Below, piece by piece: positions 53,101-64,000 of a stretch of DNA of 64,000 nt. Below the pieces are notes generated by a model. The model ran no database searches. It was given only the letters and a program-made list of their open reading frames with translations, and had not been told where the DNA came from. The DNA is taken from assembly GCA_030248135.1 (NCBI GenBank), contig JASANC010004693.1, positions 62,001-126,000 on the forward strand, read 5' to 3'. The position numbers and the translations under genes were made by a program. The stretch comes from Theristus sp. LFF4_11 (Eukaryota; Nematoda; Chromadorea; Monhysterida; Xyalidae). Positions within the stretch are counted from its first letter, which is position 1. Each line of letters starts with the position of its first letter.

Positions 53101-56100
53101 GCTCGCTTCCTCCAGCGAGCATAGTATAAGCCACAAACTTGGTTCTGTGCACACGAAACGAACACCCAAAGTTGTGCTTGGAGCCGCGAAAAAATTTTTA
53201 TCCGACTACTTTTCATACGCTGTAGACACGAAAAACCTATTCTGAAAACAGTGTTACTTATTTTTCTATCTCTTTTTTTTTCTGGTATGTAATCAACATG
53301 TGTTCGCGCTTTCAGTTTTTACCTGCGACACGTTCACAGTCTAGCAAGAATGTTTCCTGGGGTAATTTCATCCGTATATTTGGAAAAATGGGTTAATTTT
53401 TTGCCCCGACCACTTTTTGGGTAAAAATTTGGGCATTTTTGAAAGTTCGCAGCGTTTTCACCGGGTTTCAAGTGTTCGCCCTTTCAATTTTTAGCTGGGA
53501 CACTTTCACAGTTGAAGAAAAATGTTTCCTAGGGTAATTTCATCCGTAGATTTGGAAAAATGGGTTAATTTTTTGCCCCGACCCCTTTTTGGGGTAAAAA
53601 TTGGGCTTTTTTGAAAGTTCGCAGGGTTGTCACCTGGTTTTAAGTGTTCGCCCTTTCAATTTTTAGCTGGGACACTTTCACAGTTGAACAAGAATTTTTC
53701 CTCGGGTAAATTCATCCGTAGATTCTGAAAATTTTGTTTATTTTTTGCCCGGGCATTTTTTGGGTCAAAACTGTGCATTTTTTGAAAATTCGTAGCATTT
53801 TGACTGGGTATCATTTTTTCAGTCTTACAAATTTTGTCTGAGCTACGAAAAATAGCAGAAATGTTTAGTCCGTAGGAATTCAATACGCTGATCACGGATT
53901 TTGGGATAGTTTTCTTACGTGAGCAACTCTAGATGCTGAATCGTGACGATTTCGGGCGAATCGGCCGTGGAAGTTGGCGAAATCGGTCCAGAAACGAAAA
54001 ACAAGAAAAGGGTGTTTTCCAGGGTAATTCAATGCGCTGATCACGAATTTTGGGTTAGTTTTCTTACGCGAGCAACTCTAGATGCTGAATCGTGACGATT
54101 TCGGGCGAATCGGCCGTGGAAATTGGCGAAATCGGTCCAGAAACGAAAAACAAGAAAAGGGTGTTTTCCAGGGTAATTCAATGCGCTGATCACGAATTTT
54201 GGGTTAGTTTTCTTACGTGAGCAACTCTAGATGCTGAATCGTGACGATTTCGGGCGAATCGGCCGTGGAAGTTGGCGAAATCGGTCCAGAAACGAAAAAC
54301 AAGATAAGAGTGTTTTCCAGGGTAATTCAATGCGCTGATCACGAATTTTGGGTTATTTTTCTTACGTGAGCAACTCTAGACGCTGAATCGTGACGATTTC
54401 GGGCGAATCGGGCGTGGAAGTTGGCGAAATCGGTCCAGAAACGAAAAACAAGAAAAGCGTGTTTTCCAGGGTAATTCAATGCGCTGATCACGGATTTTGG
54501 GTTAGTTTTCTTACGTGAGCAACTCTAGATGCTGAATCGTGACGATTTCGGGCGAATCGGCCGTGGAAGTTGGCGAAATCGGTCCAGAAACGAAAAACAA
54601 GAAAAGGGTGTTTTCCAGGGTATTTCAATGCGCTTATAACAAAATTTGGGTTAGTTTTCTTACGTGAGCAACTCTAGACGCTGAATCGTGACGATTTCGG
54701 GCGAATCGGGCGTGGAAGTTGGCGAAATCGGTCCAGAAACGAAAAACAAGAAAAGGGTGTTTTCCAGGGTAATTCAATGCGCTGATCACGAATTTTGGGT
54801 TAGTTTTCTTACGTGAGCAACTCTAGATGCTGAATCGTGACGATTTCGGGCGAATCGGCCGTGGAAGTTGGCGAAATTGGTCCAGGAACGAAAAACAAGA
54901 AAAGGGTGTTTTCCAGGGTAATTCAATCCGCTGATCACAAATTTTGGGTTAGTTTTCTTACGTGAGCAACTTTAGATACTGAATTGTGACGATTTCGGGC
55001 GAATCGGCCGTGGAAATTGGCGAAATCGGTCCAGAAATGAAAAACGAGAAAACGGTTTTTCCAGGGTAATTCAATGTGCTGATCACGGATTTTGGGTTAG
55101 TTTTCTTGTATGAGCAACTCTAGATACTGAATCGTGACGATTTATGGTGAATCGGCCGTGGAATTTAGCGAAACCGGTCCAGAAATGAAAAACAAGAAAA
55201 CGGTGTTTTCCATGGTAATTCATTACGCCGATCACACGGCTTTTGGGTCAGTTTTTCTTTTGTGAGCGATTCTAGGTACTGAATCGTGACGATTTTGGGG
55301 AATCGGCCGTAGAAATGGCATAGGAGAAATCGGCCTAAAAAACGAAAAATGAAAAACCTGAGTTGTCCGGGGTTTAGAAGAATGTGTGACCAACGAATTG
55401 TGATTTTGGTCCGACCTTCGGGGCTTATGTAAAAGTCAGAATATTATCTAAAAAATGCGTGAGACGCATATAAAAGGAGGAATATGGCCTTGTGTAAGCA
55501 GTGAAAGACTTGGCTCGACAACGCTTTTCAAGTCTCTGATGTGGTACACACGGATACAAGTACATAAGGGTCATATTTTTGCGCCGCGTTTGTTTGTTTT
55601 TTTGAAGCACGCCCCCCACCGATTCCGGAAACCCGAAGGTACCAAACTCCGGTGGGATTGGGGAATGGACGGCTCACCATCCCGTGGAACCAATACCCTC
55701 GGCATGTGAGGGGGGCAGCCTCTAAGCCCCGCTCTGTCCTGGGGGCACCAGTGATCTTAGCCCGATTTCGGTTTCGGTGGCCTGCGGTCGCTATATCCCC
55801 GGAGGGCAGCGAATCCGAAAGTTTTCGTTTTCGTTTTCGTTTTGCTGAAAAGCGTAAAACTTTGAAGTTATTTTTTAATTGTTCTCTTCGATTTAATCTA
55901 AAATCACGCCATGTGCGAAATTCTGTAAATTCTGTGCAAAAACAGAAAAATTAGAGATTGCAAAACATTGTTGCATGTAGCTTTTTCGTTGTTGTTAACG
56001 TACGCACCGCTGTGTACACACCAGCACCAGTGACAAAAAGGAGTTGTCTTCTGTTGATTTTCACCTTTTTTACCGGTGTCACCTTCAACTAGTGTGGCAG

Positions 56101-56992
56101 GATAAACCGTCTGTCCCGTGAGTCATTGCCTTTGCCACAGGAGACCTTGCGTTCCGCAATGCTTCACTGCGATACAATTTGTCCTGAACAAACCAGTGTC
56201 AGCGAGCTAAAGTCTGATTGTTATTTTAGTAGCTTTAGTGGTCGCTAAATGCCCGAAATCCGCAAATGTGAAAGGTCATTTGTCTACAATACAAAGCACG
56301 AGGGTTGCCATGTGCAACCGAAATCATAAATAAACGGCGCAAAAATATGACTCTTATGTACTTTTATCCGTGTGTACCACATCAGAGACTTGAAAAGCGT
56401 TGTCGAGCCAAGTCTTTCACTGCTTACACAAGGCCATATTCCTCCTTTTATATGCGTCTCACGCATTTTTTTAGATAATATAGCTATATTGTTAGAAAGA
56501 GGTACAGGGGGGGGGGGAAAAGCCCTAAACATCCAGGGGGGGGCGCCCCCCGCCCGGGGGGGGGCGCGGGGGGCGACAGGCCACAGGACGAGGGGGGGTT
56601 CTGCCGCCGCCCCCCCCCCTCTCTCTATATGTTGTAGAGCGAGGGGGGGGGGGAACGCCGCTCGACGGTTGTTTCAATTTTTTTTTTTTTTTTTTTTTTA
56701 ATTTTATTTTGGTGTGTTTTTTTTAAAAAAAAAAAAAAAGGGGAGGTAGGGTTGGTAGGAAAAAAAAATAAAAAAAAAAAAAAAAAGAAGAGGGATGGGG
56801 GGGGGGGGGGGGGACAGAGACGTGAGCAGCGATGTAGGGGGCGGGGTGGTGGTGTGTGGGGGGGGGGGGGCGAGAGGAGCGCGAGGAGGAGGTGTGGTGG
56901 GGGGGGGAGAGAAAGTGTTTGGTTGGGGGGTGGGGGTGGGGGGGGGGGGGGGGGCGGGGGGGGGGGGGGGGAGGGGGGAAAAGAAAAAAGAA

Positions 56993-57028
<36 letters not shown>

Positions 57029-60000
57029 AGAAGGGGGGGTGCGTGGTTTTGTTTGTTTTTTTTGGTGGTGGGGGGGGGGGGGGGTGGGTGGGTGGGTCCC
57101 CGGGGGTTGGGGGAGGGGAAAATTTAAAGAATACGGGGGGGGGGTCGGGCTGTGTGCTGGGGGGGTTTAGGTGGTTGGGGGGGGTTTTGGTCTTTTGGTT
57201 TTTTTTTTTTTTTTATAACTTTATGTGTTTAGTAGTGGTGGGGGGTTGGGTGGTATTTTAATTTTTTTTTTTTGGGGAAGGGGGGGGGGATAATTTTTTT
57301 TTTTTTTGGGATTTTGTGGGTGTGTGGTTTGTGGGGCGGGCAAGAAAAGTAGGAGGAAAAAAAAAAAAAATAATAAAATGAAAAAGGAACTGTTTTGAAT
57401 GGTCCTTACAGTATATTTTTTTTAAACTGTCACTTTGGCAGGATAATACAAAGCCCGCGAAACTTCAAATTAAAGACGACTGAATTTTGGATATGAGCTT
57501 TAGTCAGAATTTGGAATCAAAAACCACATCTGTGGCAAAATGTGTCATTTTGCATTTCGTACCCGAACCCGTGCTTTCTTCGCTGTATTTTGCTCGAAAA
57601 GTGACAGGATCAAAGAAACACACTGTACACGACTTTACTGGCTAAGGGGAGCAAGAAGTGTCTTGACCAACTACATACGATGCCTTGATCAAAGGCGCTC
57701 ACTGTTTATCGGTTGCATTATTATGCACATACAACAAATTACATTTCGTGATTATTCTGCGCAAAACTTTTTTGTTGCAATCAAAATTCAGTTTCGAAAA
57801 ATTTGTTTACAGTCGAAATCAAACACACCACAAAGATTGCTAACGTTATTCGCTTGTAATATGATGATTGCTTACATGGAATACAATATAATTTTTAACA
57901 ACCACATTTAGAAAACGGTTAAGACACAGATGTACGAGTTTTTTTCACACACTGTTCAGATGTTTTAGTTTTTCCAAACGCCAATTTCTGCGTGTTTAAC
58001 ATTGTCATACAATCATGAAACAATAATTTGCTGTTTCTAAAAGCGAAAGCAGAAATAAGCTATACGCGCAGATAGCAATCTGTTTCAAAAAATTTCTACA
58101 TCAAATGCCGAGTCAGTAGACCGGTTTTTGTGTAATACTATTTTGGTTGTTTACTTTTATGAGCGTTGAAAAAGTCACATGCACGAGGTTTTTTAAGCTA
58201 ACACATATCAAAAAGTCTAACAATTAGCTGCAGCCGAAACAAGCTGCATTGAGAAACGTTAAATGAAATAAACTTTTTTTTGTCAGCTGACAAGGTAAAA
58301 TTTTACGTTTTTTTGTGTAGATTACGTCACAATGGAGGTTTTTCTATTTATCAGCAATTTGTTTTTGTTAAAACAAGCTGTAAAAATACAATGTATTTAA
58401 ACTGAAACACTGTTCTGTTACACAGTTCAAGGTTAGAAATGTTTTTGACTTCAAAAATGAAAAAGAACGAAACAGGCATGAAAATGAATTTATTATGGTA
58501 GTTGGCGTTTATTCCGTTACTGAAAGGATTTATACCCGAAACTGGTACATATACATACAATGTGTATGTCTGCACAGTGCGGGCCAATAGTGCAGTTGGT
58601 CACTTTTTGATTGCATTGCTTCTTGCGCTCTTCACAACTGTTCTACTAGTTTTGCTGAATTTTGAAACGTCCGAGTGTTCTTAACATGCCGTTTTGCAAA
58701 ATTCCAGTTCGATTTTCTAAAAACCTAGAGCACTTAAAAATTCCTTTTTAATTTTTTTCCCCGAAAATGATCGAATGTTTTCATTTTCTTTATCACTGTT
58801 TAAAAATACTGGCTTCTTAATTACTGTAAAGTCTTGCATATAAGGTCTCCTTATATAATCTTGAAAATCAATTTTTAAAGTGGAATTTTGTGACCACCTT
58901 ATAAGTGGGAGGAGGTCTTATAAAGCGAAGATTAGGAAATTTGGCTTTATAAACGGGGTAGGATTTCGAACAAATCAAAATTTTAAATTTTTTGGTTTCC
59001 CGCCATGTGAAACTTCGCTCACTTTTGAGTGAAGGTCTTCTAAGTGGGAGGAACCTCATATGCAAGACTTTTTTTACGGTATTGTTAAAAAAACGTTTGG
59101 TACCTGGTCTCATGGTGAAAACGGTTAGCTTGACATGGGTGTTTTTGGGGTTTTTATCTACGACTAATTATGCGATTATGCGCAGCTTCAGACTGGTTAC
59201 CAACTGAAAACTTCACATTTCGATTGTTTTTAAGGCTTTATTTAGACACTAGTCAAGTCACAATTCACATGAAACTTTAAAAACTTGCTTTCATGTTTGC
59301 GTGGTACAATTTACACGAAACAGCGGTGCACATGTTTTACTGCAAAAAAGCCTACTGAAATCTCAATTTTCAAATTTCAGCAAAATTTGCAGAGCTGTTG
59401 AAGAGTTGTGGGGAATCAAAAAGCGATCACCTGGGCCTTATGCAGTTCATGAAATCTGCATCTTTCTCAAAGACGTATTCAACTAATTCAATTAACTCCA
59501 GTATTCAACTGGGGCGGAGTATAGAGGGTTGTTTACAGCACTACAAATACGTAATATTTAAGCGATGGCCATTCAAAAATAGAAGATTGTTTACAGTAAA
59601 AATATGTAATATTTACGCGATGACCATTCAAGCGAGCAAAAACTGATTCTCGTTTTGTTTATCAGAAGAATGGTAATTATCAAACACAAGGAACTAAATT
59701 TTTTATAAAATCCGGAAAGGAGAGAAAAACACTATTGAGTTGAAAAGCGATAAACGAAAACAAACAAAAACAAGTCTGCAAGTCTGCTCTTTTACAGTAG
59801 TCTGAGAAAAAGCTCTTTTCTTGCGACTTTCCCCATGATTCCACTCGTTTAAAAAATGAAATCTCAACAAAATGTACTTTGAATGACTGCATTATCGTGG
59901 TTAACACTTTGTCCTGCTACATTTATACAGTTAATACAAAACGGCAGTTTATCTCTTCTTGTTGCTTTGTTTTTCCCCACACTTCAATTTAGTTATTTTA

Positions 60001-63000
60001 AGTTTGCAACATGAGCCCAAAAACGAAACACCAATAGAAAAGTAATCAAGAAGGTGCGCTCCGTAGAGCAGTCACATTCAAAACTAAAAAACAAACAAAC
60101 ACGAAATGCAAACATAAATAATATCGTCTCATTTTCAACGATTTTAGGCGCGTTATACTGGTATGGAAATATAAATCAGGTTTCTTGTTCGCTTCGATTA
60201 TTGGTGCGTTCAGTCAGTGCTGCCCGTTTTTTCTGCTCTTCACTTCGCTGAAGCTTTATGTGTCTACTTTTCCACACTGTACAGGGTGATCGGCAAGTTA
60301 TTGCAACAAACTTTCAGTTGCAGTTTGCAGTGACGTTTCGGCGTTTCGACATTATTCCGAATTTAAAGTTTATTGGCTACATCAGTTTTGTCGATCAACC
60401 GATTACCGTGACATTGTGGCTAATCCGACATTTGTAGCGTTTCAGGTAAAAAGTGATACAAAACAATCATTCAATTTAAAGCCCTTACCCTGCCTGTGCA
60501 ATGTTTGCCACGGAGCATGCACATGCACACCAAACAAGTTATACTGTTTTTTTCCGCACCTTGGTATTATGACTAAAAACGAAAAACCAAACCAGTTTTG
60601 ACAGAAAATACCCAGTTTACCCAGTTCAACTCATGCGTTTCGATCCAGTTTTTTTCAACATTTTATTTTCATCTCACATGCATGTGTATGTGTTATTTTG
60701 TTTGAAATTCTAGCTATAAAAATGTTGCTCATTTTTTTACACTATGATTCTAAAGTACAGCAATAATTAGGTGCTTTTAGGTTTTAGGTGCTGCACGGTT
60801 GCGAGACTGCAGAGAAAGCAGTGAACATAAAAACAAAAAAGTTTTTGTCACGTTTTTTGTCACAAACAGATAAATTAATTAACATGATTTTTGAAAAAAA
60901 AATTGGCTTAAATTTTATGCATGCCGTGTGCATCAGCAAGTACATACTTTATCAGTTGCGTAATACTTTTGTTTAAATTTAAGAAAGTAAGCTCAGCCAA
61001 GGAAACAAATGACAGTAATTCAAAAAAGACCTAAACAGTCCGTCGGTTAAACAAGGAAGTTTTATATCAATAGTTGTAGCATCATCGAAAACAAAACAAA
61101 AATATTTTTGCTGCGCATTGAAGCACAAAATTTGAGTTGCACCAGAATTGAGTGAGAAATTTGAGAAAAGATGATTCACCGAATACAGTGAACAAACCCT
61201 TGAAAACAAGGAACTGAAGACCAAAAAAGAAAAGCCTTTCATTTTTTACCGTGAACAAAGGGAAAGACTAAAGTAGCTCATAAACATTTGTAGCGAATAA
61301 CAATCACTGGTAAGATAATTCATGTTCTTGCATCCAATCACCGTGCAATATACGGATTATGTACCAATACTTTTTCTCACCGTCATCTTCAGAATGAAAA
61401 GAAAACTTTCCAGCGTCCATTGCTGCCATATTCTATCGTAGTGAATTGTCCATTTTGCCATTGCACCATATGAATCATCATCTGATTCTGGCAGCAATGA
61501 AAAGTTGCTGTTGATTTTGTGCGCCGTTTTTGCAGTCTGATTGGTGCAGTCGCAGCAGAGCTGTTTGATGCTGTTTGATCTCTGAAAAGAAACTAAGATT
61601 ATTTCTTCAGGAGTTCAAGAGTTCAGCTGAGAAACAACTGGTTTTCTCTAAACTAACCATGTCAAAAATGCGCTCCGAGTGCTGAATATCATTCAAAGTC
61701 AATTGTGCACGTTGTTGATGTTTATTTGGCATGCAAAAACCGCTGACCATCAGTGAACCGGTGCAAAACACAAGCAGCAAACCGAGAATAATGACTGCCG
61801 CTTTAATGAGTTTTGAATTTGGCTTGGCTGGACCAATGCCGAGTTCGGTCGTGGAATTACTAGGAGTTTCAACGTCGCATCCCGGAGTTGCATATTCACA
61901 ATGGAGACCTTCATTTATTGTTTTTGTCTTTTTTCATTTCATCAAACACTTTGGTGTGCTATTCATTGTTAGTTCAACCGTTTGATGTCTTTCCTACATT
62001 TCTTTGTAAAATTTTCAGATAAAATGAAATACTGTATTACCCCCATTAAACCCCCCCCCCACCATTAATCCCCACCCCCACCAATAAACCCCCACCCCCA
62101 CGACAACTTTCCGAATAACCCCCCCCCCCCCACAAATAATCCTCCATGGGGGTTAATTGGAAACCTGTTTGAAACACATACCCAGCGAATTCAGTGGCTG
62201 AATGCAGTGACATTGGTGAAATTGTGCTACCAAAGGCCCCAAAAGGATGAGTTAATGGTAATTTCATTACAAAGGGCTGTTACAAAAGGAAATCTCTGTG
62301 AACAGTAGAAGTTTCTGCGACTTTCTTGCCTGCCATGCAAGGTATTTTTGCCATTTTTGAACAAACCCCCACCTTTAGAATTTGTAAATAAAGCCCCCCC
62401 CCCCCACCAATAATCCCCCCACCCCACCAATAAACCCCAACCCCTAAAAGTCGCTGACGTATTAATCCCCCATGGGGGTTTATTGGAGGTAATACGGTAG
62501 TTGAATGAACGAGAGATGAACCTCAAGCGAGTACTTGAGAAGAGGCACATGCGCATTTGGATTTTTTACCGATTCATCCAGAAAACATGTGCACTTGATG
62601 AACAGTATGTTTTCCAACCGGACATACCATTATTAATAATTTCACCTCTGTTACCTTCGTAGCACGGCGAGCATTTGCAGACGTAGCCGCGCAGCGAGTC
62701 AGGCGTTTCATAACATTTACCCGACGACTTGCACACAGTTTCTTTGCAGGGGTCATTGGATTTCGTAAAATTTGAGACACTTGATAGAGATAAACAAAAA
62801 ATCAAAAACAGAGTTTCAATGTGAACACTTTGCATTTGGTTGCAAAAGAACTGCTACATCTGAGGATGATGATTGTTTTCAGTTAACATAGGATTACGAG
62901 TCCTCAAGAATCATGAGTTAAGGTGCAAAAAGTTTCGGAATGAGAATCATTTGCAAACAAGTCACGTTTTGTTTCACGGATTCAGTGATTCAATGAATCA

Positions 63001-64000
63001 ACGACGTGGTTCCTTGGCTGATTCATAACGAGCATCACTCTTCTTTCCATGCTTTCTGGCTGTCTTCACCAGTTGGTCGGCCAAAGGACCAGCCAGCTGC
63101 CAAGACAGACACCGGACGCTGCCACCCATCCGACAGATCTGCAAAGAGAGCGACTACGGTTGCTGCTTTGAAGGTCTCTTCTCAAAGATTTAGTGTTAGT
63201 TAGCATGCAAACTCGCTTTTTTGTCACACATCGGGATGCAAACATTTCGCTCATTCTTCAAAACACGCTGATGCGATCTCAGCCATGTGTACGTAATATT
63301 TCATTTTGAGTAATCAAGTCAAACGACTATCTTGTGTACCTTATTATCCACTTCCACTGGCACTACCGCTTTTCGCGTATTTTCAATGATTTCTCTGAGG
63401 ACACGATCATCGAGTTTGTGGGACTGACCCGCATTTTTTGGGTCATGACCAAAAACGGGCACATAAAGATAGTTGTCTGTTGCGACCAGGTTGACGTGAA
63501 GACCGGCTGCTGATTCGAATTTACGCCACTTTGTAGCCTGAAGAACAATTAACACCGTTTGCACCTAAAAGTGGGGAGGGGTTTGCGCCACACAGAATTT
63601 ATTAAACCAGTGGTGCAGGAACATTCTACTAATCAAGGCGCTTTAGGTTTACCCCCTTTACCTGATTGTGCTAATAAAGGTCATTTTTTTGGGTGCGGAA
63701 ATTAAAAAACCTTGGATTTTTTGCGATTTTTTTGCAAAGTGTACTTTTTCAGACCAACCGAATCTTGTTGTTGCACAGTTTCTGAAACCTCACACGGTAT
63801 TCAAGTGAAAGGTTGTGTAAAGTTCTCTAAAGTGCTGAATCAATGAGTCTTTGAAAGAGGGTCGATCCGCAGTTAACTACGACCCTAGTTAAAACTACTT
63901 TTTTTTGCAAAATTATACTTTTTTTGAAAATTATTTTTTAGTTAATGAAAACAAGTTTTTGATTTTCATTTTTGGTTCAACAAGGAAGTGGAGTCGTTGA

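Overview
The window is nuclear DNA from an animal, probably an invertebrate. Genes are split into many small exons by AG/GT introns, and they encode animal proteins (a glypican, an ATAD5/Elg1-type clamp unloader, an EGF-domain membrane protein). Exons of the two large genes are GC-rich and the rest is AT-rich. The lineage cannot be fixed from sequence alone. I found no rRNA or tRNA genes, no CRISPR array and no bacterial-style operon signals.

Layout: 202-12964 (+) holds the 3' part of a glypican gene, with one intron of about 9.7 kb. It is convergent with a long ATAD5-like gene on the minus strand (34489 down to 15360, about 25 exons). A second minus-strand gene (42557 down to 38851, 7 exons) encodes an unrecognised polyN/polyQ-rich protein. 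From 46830 to about 50900 a chain of very small minus-strand exons, phase-consistent from 50357 down to the stop, forms the 3' part of an unrecognised gene. The right end carries a three-exon EGF-like membrane protein gene (62835 to 61357) and, 162 bp upstream on the same strand, the last two exons of a guanidino-modifying (agmatine deiminase/amidinotransferase fold) enzyme gene.

Mobile and repetitive DNA is abundant. Two Tc1/mariner-like elements (18734-20913 and 22921-25549) lie in introns of the ATAD5-like gene, and each carries an independently inserted defective hAT element with its own intact 8-bp target-site duplication. Three copies of a MITE made of C/G tracts and perfect palindromes, two copies of a palindromic MITE, two copies of another inverted-repeat element and four copies of a roughly 145-bp dispersed repeat are spread over the window. 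Satellites with 172-bp and 149-bp periods occupy 53.3-55.4 kb. They are followed by a roughly 1-kb inverted-repeat element and about 0.9 kb of homopolymer runs that look like an assembly fault.

Functionally the genes are unrelated: cell-surface heparan sulfate proteoglycan, PCNA unloading during replication, an EGF-type membrane protein and small-molecule arginine/guanidine chemistry. The most unusual global signal is the octamer CCAATCAG/CTGATTGG, present about 19 times by eye against 2 expected. It falls inside ATAD5 exons in all three reading phases, so it is selected or spread at the DNA level rather than through protein sequence.
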